Source: Hydrocarboniphaga effusa AP103 (GTDB lineage: Bacteria; Pseudomonadota; Gammaproteobacteria; Nevskiales; Nevskiaceae). Taken from it: a DNA stretch of 64,000 bases. The DNA is taken from assembly GCF_000271305.1 (NCBI RefSeq), contig NZ_AKGD01000003.1, forward strand, positions 434,001 through 498,000, given 5' to 3'. The notes beneath the pieces are model-generated. The model was not told where the DNA came from. It ran no database searches and was given only the letters and a program-made list of their open reading frames with translations. Position numbers and translations under genes: made by a program. Shown one piece after another: positions 46,244 to 55,855 of this stretch (position 1 is the first letter of the stretch; the number at the start of each line of letters is the position of its first letter).

Positions 46244-46588
46244 CTAGCCTCCGCTGAGACCGTCGCGCCGGGCCAGCGGGGCCGGCGCGTCCGGTCGCAC
46301 CGCGTGGATCACGTGCTGATTCTCGAAGAACACCGAGAAGCCGTCGTAATCCCAGCGCGTGATCGGGGGATGCCGGGGTGAATCCCCTCCCACCGCCGCG
46401 TGACGCTGCCTGGGCTCGCCGAATTGCCGGCTGACGGCCTGCATGCTCTCGCCTTTGTCCGGCAGGCCGCCTGACGCGGGTGCTGCAGTCGCAATCGGAG
46501 TGGGCTGCGAGCCTGCCGGCATCACGAGTTCCTCCGCCTGGGCCGACATCACGGCGAGCATCGACAACAGGGCTGCGGGCTTGATCAT
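46244..46588 (-). CDS. Small periplasmic BamE/SmpA-like protein
   Basis: A 114-residue exported protein. Signal ALLSMLAVMSAQAEE; then the pattern PDKGESMQAVSRQFGEPRQR, VGGDSPRHPPITRWDYDGFS and VFFENQHVIHAVR. GxSMxxVxxxFGxP...PPITRWxYxxFxVxFE resembles SmpA/OmlA-fold proteins related to BamE and occurs in small hypothetical proteins of gammaproteobacteria. It is single-gene, divergent from lolC. Confidence 0.7.
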   Translation of the reverse strand: MIKPAALLSMLAVMSAQAEELVMPAGSQPTPIATAAPASGGLPDKGESMQAVSRQFGEPRQRHAAVGGDSPRHPPITRWDYDGFSVFFENQHVIHAVRPDAPAPLARRDGLSGG

Positions 46589-46774
46589 GGCAAGGGCTCG
46601 TCGAAGCGCATGGCCGAACTATAACCATTGCCAGCCGCAACGAACGGGACCCGCGCGACACCTGGGCGCAGGACGGTGATCGACGGCGTGCTGGGCCTTC
46701 ACCTCGTCCCGATTTCGCAGCAGGTGCCTTCGCTCGCGACTGAGCCGAGGGCTCCTATGATCTAATGCCCGCCC

Positions 46775-48014
46775 ATGCGACACCCCTACGAACTCTTCGC
46801 CGGCCTGCGCTATACGCGGGCCAAGCGGCGTAATCACTTCATATCGTTCATCTCGTTCGCGTCGATGCTCGGGATCGGCATCGGCGTGACCGCGCTGATC
46901 ACCGTGCTCTCGGTCATGAACGGCTTCGAGCGCGAGCTGCGCACGCGCATTCTCGGCATGGCCTCGCACGCGACGATCTCGGCCTTCGAAGGCGGGCTCG
47001 CCGATTGGCCCGGCGTCGCCGACACGGCGCGCAAGAATCCCGACGTGGAAGCGGTGGCTCCGTACGTCGAAGGCGAGGGCATGCTGCGGCTCGGCAGCGG
47101 GCTGTCGGGGACGATGCTGCGCGGCGTGCTGCCGGACGAGGAGCGCGGCGTGTCCGACATCGGCGACAAGATGGTCGCGGGCTCGCTCGATGACCTCAAG
47201 GCCGGCTCGTTCAACATCGTCATCGGCTACGAGCTCGCGCAGGTGCTCGGCGTGACGCCGGGTGACAAGGTCGACCTCATGATTCCGCAGGCCAGCGTGA
47301 CGCCCGCCGGCGTGCTGCCACGCTTCCGGCGCTTCACCGTCTCGGGCATCTTCAAGGTCGGCATGTACGAGTTCGATCGCACGCTGGTGCTGATCCATCT
47401 CGGCGACGCGCAGTCGCTGTACCGCATGGGCGACACGGTGACCGGCGTCCGCATCAAGCTGCACGACATGTTCAAGGCGCCGACGGTGTCGCGCGAGCTC
47501 GCCGGACAGCTGCAAGGCATCTACTACGTCAACGACTGGACGCGCAGCCACGCGAATTTCTTCAGCGCGGTGGCGACCGAGAAGATGGTGATGTTCATCA
47601 TCCTGTCGCTGATCGTCGGCGTGGCCGCGTTCAACATCGTGTCGACGCTGGTGATGGTGGTGCAGGACAAGCAGGCCGATATCGCGATCCTGCGCACGCT
47701 CGGCGCGAGCCCGCGTTCGATCATGGCGATCTTCATGGTGCAGGGCTCGCTGATCGGCATCATCGGCACGGTGATCGGCGTGGTCGGCGGCGTCAGCCTG
47801 GCGCTCAACGTCGAGCGGCTGGTGCCGCTGCTGCAGGCGCTGACCGGGCATCAGTTCTTGTCGCCCGAGGTCTACTACATCAGTGATCTGCCGTCCGAGC
47901 TCAAGTCCAGCGACGTGATCCGCATCAGCATTCTCTCGCTCGCGCTGGGCCTGCTGTCGACGCTGTATCCGGCCTGGCGCGCCTCGCGCGTGCAGCCGGC
48001 GGAGGCGCTGCGCT

Positions 48015-48022
<8 letters not shown>
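46775..48022 (+). CDS. lolC: Lipoprotein-releasing ABC permease LolC/LolE
   Basis: A 415-residue inner-membrane permease that releases outer-membrane lipoproteins to Lol[21 protein letters not shown] and [20 protein letters not shown] form the first membrane helix; a ~200-residue periplasmic domain follows; then [20 protein letters not shown], the [20 protein letters not shown] coupling helix, and [20 protein letters not shown] at the end. Only one permease precedes lolD here, so the transporter may be a LolF-type homodimer or have a second permease elsewhere. Confidence 0.94.
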
Positions 48023-48749
<727 letters not shown>

Positions 48750-48766
48750 GCGAGGCCTGCGGCTTT

Positions 48767-49465
48767 CTACGACGGAATCGTGAGCCCGCGAACCACCGCA
48801 GGCCGCGCGACGAAGGTATCGAGCACGCGACGCACGTTCGCAAAGCCATCGAAGCCGACGATCTCGCCGGCCCCGTAGAAGCCGACCAGGTTGCGCACCC
48901 ACGGAAACACCGCGATGTCCGCGATCGTGTATTCGTCGCCGATGAGCCAGCTGCGCGATTCGAGATGGCGATCGAGCACGTCGAGCAGGCGCTTGCTCTC
49001 GGCCACGTAGCGATCGCGCGGACGCTTGTCCTCGTAATCCCTGCCGGCGAACTTGTGGAAGAAGCCGAGCTGCCCGAACATCGGGCCGATGCCGCCCATC
49101 TGGAACATCAGCCACTGCAGCGTTTCGTAGCGCTTGGCCGCGTCCGACGGCATCAGCTGGCCGGTCTTGTCGGCCAGATAGACCAGGATCGCGCCGGATT
49201 CGAACAAGGCCAGCGGCTGGCCGTTGGGGCCGTTCGGATCGAGGATCGCCGGAATCTTGTTGTTCGGATTCAGCGACAGGAACTCCGGTGAGAGCTGGTC
49301 CTGGGTATCGAAGCTGACCTTGTGCACCTCGTAGGGCAAGCCGGTTTCTTCGAGCGCGATCGACACCTTGACGCCGTTGGGCGTGGGCAGCGAGTAGAGC
49401 TGCAGGCGCTCGGGATGCTGGGCGGGCCATTTCCGCGTGATCGGGAAGGCGGAGAGATCGGTCAT
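48767..49465 (-). CDS. Glutathione S-transferase (YfcG/YghU-type)
   Basis: A 232-residue GST. The thioredoxin-fold domain has LYSLPTPNGVKVSIALEETG, LSLNPNNKIPAILDPNG and LFESGAILVYLADKTGQL (glutathione contact ES). The helical domain has WLIGDEYTIADIAVFPWVRN. The TPNGVKVSIALEE and YYxxxNPNxKIPA patterns are those of Nu-class GSTs, which act as disulfide-bond oxidoreductases on glutathionylated peroxides. It lies convergent with lolD. Confidence 0.93.
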   Translation of the reverse strand: MTDLSAFPITRKWPAQHPERLQLYSLPTPNGVKVSIALEETGLPYEVHKVSFDTQDQLSPEFLSLNPNNKIPAILDPNGPNGQPLALFESGAILVYLADKTGQLMPSDAAKRYETLQWLMFQMGGIGPMFGQLGFFHKFAGRDYEDKRPRDRYVAESKRLLDVLDRHLESRSWLIGDEYTIADIAVFPWVRNLVGFYGAGEIVGFDGFANVRRVLDTFVARPAVVRGLTIPS

Positions 49466-49582
49466 GTCGGCGCTCGGGTCCAGGGATGCCCCAGAGTGTA
49501 GTGGCCGCTTGAGATGCTCGCTCGATTACGGCTTGTGATGTGCTGCGCGATGCGTGTCGCGCAGCCTCGCTACGCTCGCGTG

Positions 49583-51847
49583 ATGACGCTGCGTCGTTCC
49601 GCCCGAAGTCCGTTCGCGCTGGCCTTGCCGTTCACGCTCGGCATTCTGGCCGTGCATGCGCTGCGCGAATTGCCCGCACCGTGGATGCTCGGACTGTTCG
49701 CGATTCCGGCGCTGCTGCCGTGGCGCGGGCGGGCGACCCATGCGCTGTTCGTGTTCGGCGTGCTCTGGTGCGTCTGGCGCGTGCAGGACGATGTCGCGCT
49801 GCGATGGCCGCTGTCGCGGCACAACGAAACGATCGAGTTGCGCGGCCATGTCGCGGCGCTGCCGGAGCCCGACGACATCGACGGCGAGCGCCGCTGGCGT
49901 TTCCAGTTTCGCGCGGACGATGCCTCGATTCCGCTGATTCGCGCCTCCTGGTATCGCGCGCCCGTGGAACTCAAGGCCGGCGAGTGCTGGCTTCTGACGC
50001 TGCGCATGCGAACGCCGCATGGCTCGCTGAATCCGGGCGCCTTCGACTACGAGGCCTGGCTGTTCCGCGAAGGGGTTGGAGCGCTCGCAAGCGTGCGGTC
50101 GGGCGAGCGCTGCGAAGCCCTGAGCGGCCCGCCTTGGCTGCTCATGCGCCAGCGTCTGCTCGATCGTCTGCACGCCGCCTTGCCTGGGCATCCGGGCCTG
50201 CCGCTGCTGGCGGCGCTGACGATCGGTGACGACTCGGCCATCTCCGCGCACGACTGGGATGTGTTCCGACAAACCGGGACGACGCACCTTGTGGCGATAT
50301 CCGGCTTCAACGTCGCCATCGGGGCGAGCGTGGCGTTCTTCCTCGGCCGCTGGCTCTGGGCCTTGTGGCCGCCGCTGTGCCTGCGCTTGCCCGCGCAGAA
50401 GGCCGGCATGGTCGCGGCAGCGGCGGCCGGTGTCGCCTATGCGTTCCTGGCCGGCTGGGAGCCGCCGGTGCAGCGTGCGGCGCTGATGCTCGTTTTTCTG
50501 CTCGGAGCGGCCTGGTTCGATCGGTTGCAGCATCCGTTTCGAGTGCTCGCGCTGGCCTGGATCGCGGTGCTGCTGGTCGACCCCGAAGCGGTGCTGAGCC
50601 CCGGGCTGTGGCTGTCGTTCGGAGCCGTGGGGCTGATCTTCTACCTGACCCTGCATCGGCTCGCGGCCGCGCCGTTCTGGCTCGAAGCCCTGCGCGTGCA
50701 GGCGGCGCTGACGCTCGGGCTGCTGCCGCTGAGCCTCGGCTGGTTTCAAGGCATGGGCTGGAGCGCGCTGCCGGTGAACCTGATCGCGGTGCCGCTGGTG
50801 GCCGTCGTCACCCCGATCGCGCTCGCGGCCTTGCTGCTCGACTGGATCTGGCCCTGGTTCGGAACGCCGCTGCTCGGGCTCACGGCCTCGGCGTTGTCGG
50901 AACTCCAGCGCTACCTGCAGGCGCTGGCCGCGTGGACCGAAGCCGGCTGGTGGGCCGCGAGCCCGCCGTTGCCGGCGCTCGCGCTGGCCCTGCTCGGCGC
51001 CCTGTTGCTACTCGCGCCGCGCGGTCTGCCGACGCGCCCGCTCGGCCTGCTGTGCCTGCTGCCGCTGCTATGGCCGCCGCAACCGGCGCCCGCGCGCGGT
51101 TTCGAAGTCGCCGTGCTCGATGTCGGCCAGGGCCTGTCGGCGGTCGTGCAAACTGCTGGCCACACGCTGCTTTACGACGCCGGTCCGGCGATCGAAGAGG
51201 GCTTCGACGCGGGCGAAAGCGTGGTCGTGCCGTATCTGCTCGGGCGCGGAATCCGCAGGCTCGATGCGCTCGTGATTTCGCACGAGGATCGTGATCACGC
51301 CGGTGGCCTCGAGGCGGTTCGGCGTTTCGTTGGCGCGAAGGCCGAATACGGTGCGCTGACGGCCCAGCCTTGCCGCGACGGCCAGGCCTGGAACTGGGAC
51401 GGAGTGGAGTTCCTTGTGCTGCACCCGGACGAAGGGCCGTGGTCGGACAACGAGGGCTCGTGCGTGCTGCTCGTGAGCGATGGAACGCGCCGTCTGCTGT
51501 TGGCCGGTGACATCGAACGCAAGGCCGAGCGACGGCTGATCGAGCGGCATCCCGAAGAGATCGCCGCCGATCTGCTCGTCGCCCCGCATCACGGAAGCAA
51601 GAGCTCGTCGTCGCAGGCTTTCGTCGAGGCGGTGAGGCCGAAAGTGGTGCTCTACGGGGCCGGCTGGCGCAGCCGCTTCGGGCATCCGCGCCCGGAAGTC
51701 GTGGCCCGGTATGCCGCGATCGGGGCCGAACAGCGGGTCACCGGCGTGGAGGGCGCGTTGTTCGCAATACCGACGGACGACGGCTGGGCCGTCGAAGGCT
51801 ACCGCGAGCAGGCCTTGCGCTGGTGGAACGCGCCCGCGGAGCCTTGA
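49583..51847 (+). CDS. comEC: DNA internalisation protein ComEC/Rec2
   Basis: A 754-residue membrane channel for single-stranded DNA uptake in natural transformation. N-terminal DUF4131 region with CWLLTLRMRTPHGSLNPGAF; the competence domain begins LLAALTIGDDSAISAHDWDV and FRQTGTTHLVAISGFNVAIG; many membrane helices follow; and the C-terminal metallo-beta-lactamase domain has LDVGQGLSAVVQTAGHTLLY, ISHEDRDHAGGLEAVRRF and LVAPHHGSKSSSSQAFVEAV. The ATG at 49583 is preferred; an in-frame ATG at 49514 would add 23 residues. The presence suggests potential competence. Confidence 0.94.
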   Translation: MTLRRSARSPFALALPFTLGILAVHALRELPAPWMLGLFAIPALLPWRGRATHALFVFGVLWCVWRVQDDVALRWPLSRHNETIELRGHVAALPEPDDIDGERRWRFQFRADDASIPLIRASWYRAPVELKAGECWLLTLRMRTPHGSLNPGAFDYEAWLFREGVGALASVRSGERCEALSGPPWLLMRQRLLDRLHAALPGHPGLPLLAALTIGDDSAISAHDWDVFRQTGTTHLVAISGFNVAIGASVAFFLGRWLWALWPPLCLRLPAQKAGMVAAAAAGVAYAFLAGWEPPVQRAALMLVFLLGAAWFDRLQHPFRVLALAWIAVLLVDPEAVLSPGLWLSFGAVGLIFYLTLHRLAAAPFWLEALRVQAALTLGLLPLSLGWFQGMGWSALPVNLIAVPLVAVVTPIALAALLLDWIWPWFGTPLLGLTASALSELQRYLQALAAWTEAGWWAASPPLPALALALLGALLLLAPRGLPTRPLGLLCLLPLLWPPQPAPARGFEVAVLDVGQGLSAVVQTAGHTLLYDAGPAIEEGFDAGESVVVPYLLGRGIRRLDALVISHEDRDHAGGLEAVRRFVGAKAEYGALTAQPCRDGQAWNWDGVEFLVLHPDEGPWSDNEGSCVLLVSDGTRRLLLAGDIERKAERRLIERHPEEIAADLLVAPHHGSKSSSSQAFVEAVRPKVVLYGAGWRSRFGHPRPEVVARYAAIGAEQRVTGVEGALFAIPTDDGWAVEGYREQALRWWNAPAEP

Positions 51848-51858
51848 GAACCACTGAC

Positions 51859-52341
51859 TTAGAGGATCGTCGGGTTCGGCGCGTCGCCGTAGATGGCCTT
51901 GGGGTCGAAGGCCTTCTCGTGCTCTTCGAAGTTCAGCTCGCCGGCTGCACCGCGCGCGTCGGTGGGCACCGAGCGGTAGAAGCAGGAGCGATAGCCGACG
52001 TGGCAGCTCGCATCGCCGTTGACCGACACGCGCAGCCAGATCGCGTCCTGGTCGTCGTCGATGCGCAGTTCTTCGACCTTCTGCACCAGGCCGCTGGTCG
52101 CGCCCTTGTGCCAGAGCACCTTGCGCGAGCGGCTGTAGTAGTGCGCTTCGCCGGTCAGGATGGTCTTCTTGAGCGCCTCGACGTTCATGTAGCCGAGCAT
52201 CAGCACTTCGCCGGTGCCGTAGGCCGTCGTCACGCACGGAATGAGGCCGTGCTCGTCGAACTTGGGCGCGAGTTCGTGGCCTTCCTCGACCTGTTCGATG
52301 GAGAGACGGGGGAAGAAACGGACGTCGTCGGCGGAGCTCAT
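51859..52341 (-). CDS. hisI: Phosphoribosyl-AMP cyclohydrolase HisI
   Basis: A 160-residue enzyme for the third step of histidine synthesis. [20 protein letters not shown] and [20 protein letters not shown] open the family pattern; the Mg/Zn site is in [20 protein letters not shown] and GYRSCFYRS (conserved Cys and His). It is a stand-alone, N-terminally typical HisI without fused HisE and away from other his genes. It converges with comEC, 11 bp apart. Confidence 0.94.
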   Translation of the reverse strand: MSSADDVRFFPRLSIEQVEEGHELAPKFDEHGLIPCVTTAYGTGEVLMLGYMNVEALKKTILTGEAHYYSRSRKVLWHKGATSGLVQKVEELRIDDDQDAIWLRVSVNGDASCHVGYRSCFYRSVPTDARGAAGELNFEEHEKAFDPKAIYGDAPNPTIL

Positions 52342-52413
52342 GTCAGCTAAGAGGCAGAAAAACGGGCGCGCATTATTCCACAGTTGGAAATGCGCGCCCT
52401 TGGACGGCTGCGT

Positions 52414-53133
52414 TCAGCGGTCGCGGCCGTTGCGGGCCTTGTCGCCCCAGCCGCTGCCGCGAGAACGGGAGCCCGAATCGGAGCTCGGCCGAGGCGGCGG
52501 CGACGGACGCGGGGCGCTGTCCTGGCGGGGCGGCGAGCTGATCTGCGGGCGAGGGGGAGAAGGAGCGCTCGGGCGGCTGTCGTTGCCGCCCGTCACGCGG
52601 CCGAGCCAGCCGTTCGACCGACCGCTGTCCGAAGGCGGAGACGGCAGGTTGGGGCGCGGGTTGCTGTTGCCCTGATTGCCACGCGGACCGCCCCAGGAGC
52701 TGCCCCGATCCCGATCGTCCCGGTTCTGGTTGCCGCCGGCCTCTCGCGCCACATCACCCCAACCCCGGCCGCGATCGCGATCGTGGTCATGATCGTGGCC
52801 ATGGTCATGGCCCCCGCGCGGCGGCGGAGCCGGGTAGTAGTAGCCGTAACCCGGACGGTAGGCGTACCCCGGGCGGAAGGCGTCGTAATAAATCGTCGTC
52901 GAGTTGTACGCTGGGTAGCCGTAGTAGCCGCCCGAATAATACGGGTCGTAGTAGCGATCCGAGTAAACGGCGCCAACGCCGCCTCCGCCGTAGTACGGGC
53001 CGGAGGATGGATACGAATCGGGGTAATAGGTCGCACAACCGCCGAGCGCCAAGGCACCGGCCAGCGCCGAAACCAAGCCGAGGAAGCGGCGCGGTTTGAA
53101 ACTGGAGTTCAAGACGGGGAAGGACTTGTTCAT
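52414..53133 (-). CDS. Tyr/Gly-rich lipoprotein, hypothetical
   Basis: A 239-residue lipoprotein: signal FLGLVSALAGALALGGCATY with lipidated Cys. It then has a Tyr/Gly/Pro stretch (YYPDSYPSSGPYYGGGGVGA; FRPGYAYRPGYGYYYPAPPP), a His/Asp tract (GHDHGHDHDHDRDRG) that might bind metal, and a long disordered Ser/Pro/Arg tail ending in WGDKARNGRDR. Such low-complexity envelope lipoproteins are common and functionally undefined. Confidence 0.7.
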   Translation of the reverse strand: MNKSFPVLNSSFKPRRFLGLVSALAGALALGGCATYYPDSYPSSGPYYGGGGVGAVYSDRYYDPYYSGGYYGYPAYNSTTIYYDAFRPGYAYRPGYGYYYPAPPPRGGHDHGHDHDHDRDRGRGWGDVAREAGGNQNRDDRDRGSSWGGPRGNQGNSNPRPNLPSPPSDSGRSNGWLGRVTGGNDSRPSAPSPPRPQISSPPRQDSAPRPSPPPRPSSDSGSRSRGSGWGDKARNGRDR

Positions 53134-53183
53134 GGATGCCACGCTGCGCGTCAAGCGCTGAATAAGGTGTGAATTCTGCCGGC

Positions 53184-54038
53184 TTACGAATCGCCGTTCT
53201 TGCAACTTGCAATGGCGCCTTTCATGACGCCTTCGTAAGCCTTTGCTTGGACCGTCTGTCCGCCTTTGACGTTCCCGCTCATGCGCTTGGCGATCCACTC
53301 GGCGAGCTTTTCGACGGTGGTATCGCTGTCGATGAGTTCGACCCGGCTTTCGGGCAGGCCGAGTTCGAAGCGTCCCTCGGGCGAGCGGTATGCGAAGCGC
53401 AGCCGGCCGTCGGCCGCTCCGACGACGTCTTCGCGTGTGGCGAGATAAATGTCGGTCCAGCGCGCCGCGAGCGCGGCTTCGAGCGCCTGTGACCGGATGC
53501 CGTCGACCCGGATCTCGATGCGCGAACGGTGCCCGTGGGCGATGCGCTGGCACTGGCCCTGATGCTTCTTGAGCCCGTGCACGTAGTGGTAATAGGCGCC
53601 ATCGATGCGCTCGGTGCGCAGGTTCAGGTGGATCTCGGCGACATTCGCCGGCACCACGGCTTTCAGATGCGGCAGCAGGTAATCGGTGACGGCCTGCGCA
53701 TCGATGGATTCGGCATCGACCAGGCTCACGGCCACGGACGGCGAGCGATGCTCGATCAACCCGGCATTGGAGTGGAACTGCAGCTCGATATCGCCATCGC
53801 GCTGCCCGATCGTGAGTTCCGGCGCGAGCTGGGGCACCAGCAGCGTATGGTCGACCGAGCCGTCGATCGCGCGCTTGAGGCGCTTCTTGACGTCGCCGAA
53901 GTCGAGCACCATCGACTGCTCGTCGAGGTCGCCGTGCAGCTCGACGTCGACGATCCAGCTTTCACCGACCAGTCCGCGCCGCGCGTCGAGGTAGGCGCAG
54001 TCGATGACGGTGAGTTGTTCCACGAAAAGACAGTTCAT
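53184..54038 (-). CDS. Tandem 6-pyruvoyl-tetrahydropterin synthase-like protein
   Basis: A 284-residue protein with two QueD/PTPS-like halves. The N-terminal half has ESWIVDVELHGDLDEQSMVL and DFGDVKKRLKRAIDGSVDHT, matching the QueD strand and DFGDLK segment but without the first zinc His. The C-terminal half has HYVHGLKKHQGQCQRIAHGH (catalytic Cys and HGH zinc ligands) and IYLATREDVVG. Annotated homologues are called 6-carboxytetrahydropterin synthase; whether it makes queuosine precursor or another pterin product is open. It lies divergent from gltX. Confidence 0.78.
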   Translation of the reverse strand: MNCLFVEQLTVIDCAYLDARRGLVGESWIVDVELHGDLDEQSMVLDFGDVKKRLKRAIDGSVDHTLLVPQLAPELTIGQRDGDIELQFHSNAGLIEHRSPSVAVSLVDAESIDAQAVTDYLLPHLKAVVPANVAEIHLNLRTERIDGAYYHYVHGLKKHQGQCQRIAHGHRSRIEIRVDGIRSQALEAALAARWTDIYLATREDVVGAADGRLRFAYRSPEGRFELGLPESRVELIDSDTTVEKLAEWIAKRMSGNVKGGQTVQAKAYEGVMKGAIASCKNGDS

Positions 54039-54103
54039 CCCGCATTTTAGTCTGTGCGCGGGGCTCGGGTGCGGTTGCCGCCACGGCTGCTGTAGAACGC
54101 CTG

Positions 54104-54112
54104 CTGTAGAAT
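54104..54112 (+). promoter_or_regulatory. Possible extended -10 of gltX
   Basis: TGTAGAAT lies 37 bases before the gltX ATG, in the second of two direct repeats of CTGCTGTAGAA. No good -35 at 17 bp; an extended -10 promoter is possible. Confidence 0.25.
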
Positions 54113-54148
54113 TGCCGGCCTCTAAAAAGACCCCCAGCCGCCGCCATC

Positions 54149-55573
54149 ATGTCCGCCGTCACCCGCTTTGCCCCCAGCCCGACCGGCTTCCTGCACATCG
54201 GCGGGGCGCGCACGGCCCTGTTTTCGTATCTGGTCGCCAAGAACCTCGGCGGCAAGTTCCTGCTGCGCATCGAGGACACCGACCGCGAACGCTCCACCCA
54301 GGAGGCGGTCGACGCCATCTTCGAGGGCATGGAATGGCTGGGCCTGAAGTCGGATTTCGACTCGGTCTACCAGACCCAGCGTTTCGACCGCTACAAGGAA
54401 GTCATCGCCCAGATGCTCGCGGCTGGCACCGCCTATTACTGCTACGCGACCAGGGAGGAGCTCGACGCGATGCGCGCCGAGCAGATGGCGCGCAAGGAAA
54501 AGCCTCGCTACGACGGCCGCTGGCGCCCCGAAGCCGGCAAGACCTTGCCGGAGCCGCCGGCCGGCGTGCCGCCCGTGGTCCGCTTCAGGAACCCGGTCGA
54601 GGGCGAGGTCGTGCTCGACGACCTCATCAAGGGCCCGATCGTGTTCGCCAACACCGAGCTCGACGACCTCATCATCGCGCGCGCCGATGGCGTGCCGACC
54701 TACAACTTCTGCGTCGTCGTGGATGACTGGGACATGGGCATCACCCACGTGATCCGCGGCGACGACCACGTCAACAACACCCCGCGCCAGATCAACATCC
54801 TCAAGGCGCTCGGTGCCGAGCCGCCGGCTTACGCGCACGTGTCGATGATCCTCGGCGCCGACGGCGCCAAGCTGTCCAAGCGCCACGGCGCGCTCGGCGT
54901 CATGGAATATCGCGCGATGGGCTTTCTGCCCGAGGCGCTACTGAACTACCTCGTGCGCCTGGGCTGGAGCCATGGCGACCAGGAGCTGTTCACGCGCCAG
55001 GAGATGATCGAGAAGTTCGATCTCTCCAAGGTCTCGTCGAGCGCCGCGCGCTTCGACATGGAGAAGGCCTACTGGGTCAATCACCAGTACCTCAAGAGCG
55101 TCGATCCGGAAGTGGTCGTGCCCGAGTTCGAATGGCATCTGCGCCGCATGGGCCTCGATCCGGCCAATGGCCCGTCGCTCGTCGACGTGATCCTGTCGCA
55201 GCGCGAGCGCTGCCGCACGCTGCTCGAGATGGCCGAGAAGTCGCACTTCCTCTACGCGGACCTGAGCGGTTACAACGAGAAGGATGCGGCCAAGCATTTC
55301 AATGCCGACGGCCTGCATGCGCTCGCCGGGCTCTACAAGACGCTCAAGGCGCTCGGAACCTGGGACGCGCCGACCTTGCACGCGGCCGTCAATGGCTTCG
55401 CCGAAGCCGAGAAGCTCGGCCTCGGCAAGGTCGCCCAGCCGCTGCGCGTGGCGATCGTCGGCATGGCGGTGTCGCCGCCGATCGATCAGACCCTCGCGCT
55501 GCTGGGACGCGAACGAACGTTGGCGCGGCTCGACGCCGCCGTGGCCTGGGCGCGGTCGCGCGCCTCGGCCTGA
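54149..55573 (+). CDS. gltX: Glutamate--tRNA ligase
   Basis: A 474-residue GluRS. The HIGH motif is in FAPSPTGFLHIGGARTALFS; the KMSKS motif is GAKLSKRHGALGV; GMEWLGLKSDFDSVYQTQRF and VVDDWDMGITHVIRGDDHVN are family blocks. The anticodon-binding domain follows. It catalyses Glu-tRNA formation. Upstream, CTGCTGTAGAA is repeated at 54087-54097 and 54101-54111; the second copy contains TGTAGAAT, an extended -10-like sequence. Confidence 0.97.
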   Translation: MSAVTRFAPSPTGFLHIGGARTALFSYLVAKNLGGKFLLRIEDTDRERSTQEAVDAIFEGMEWLGLKSDFDSVYQTQRFDRYKEVIAQMLAAGTAYYCYATREELDAMRAEQMARKEKPRYDGRWRPEAGKTLPEPPAGVPPVVRFRNPVEGEVVLDDLIKGPIVFANTELDDLIIARADGVPTYNFCVVVDDWDMGITHVIRGDDHVNNTPRQINILKALGAEPPAYAHVSMILGADGAKLSKRHGALGVMEYRAMGFLPEALLNYLVRLGWSHGDQELFTRQEMIEKFDLSKVSSSAARFDMEKAYWVNHQYLKSVDPEVVVPEFEWHLRRMGLDPANGPSLVDVILSQRERCRTLLEMAEKSHFLYADLSGYNEKDAAKHFNADGLHALAGLYKTLKALGTWDAPTLHAAVNGFAEAEKLGLGKVAQPLRVAIVGMAVSPPIDQTLALLGRERTLARLDAAVAWARSRASA

Positions 55574-55584
55574 TCGGGCTGCAC

Positions 55585-55776
55585 ATGGGCCTGACGGACG
55601 CCATTCGCCTCGCCGCCGAAAACGGCTGCGAAATCGTCCCCACGGAAAACGGTCGCGTGATGATTCGCGCGATCTCCTACGACGCAGACCCTTACGAACT
55701 CGAAGAACGCCGCCTGCTGAGCATGAGTCGCGAAGAGTTTCTGACGGAGTGGCTGCCGCCACGCTTCGAAAACTGA
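55585..55776 (+). CDS. Small hypothetical protein, 63 residues
   Basis: Reads [20 protein letters not shown], then [20 protein letters not shown] and [20 protein letters not shown]. It has a well-formed alpha/beta composition unlike out-of-frame translation. It begins 12 bases after the gltX stop and ends 79 bases before thrS, so it is probably in the same transcript. No ribosome site is obvious. No family recognised. Confidence 0.6.
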   Translation: MGLTDAIRLAAENGCEIVPTENGRVMIRAISYDADPYELEERRLLSMSREEFLTEWLPPRFEN

Positions 55777-55855
55777 TCGTTCGCTTCAAGCCAGCCGCCG
55801 TTCGCACCAAGGCATGACCGGGCGCGAAACACGCGCCCGCAGAGAAGGAAAGCCG

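Noticed and set aside
53134..53183. Riboswitch or leader in gaps before hisI, gltX or thrS
   Set aside because: Gaps are short and show no conserved aptamer elements that I recognise.
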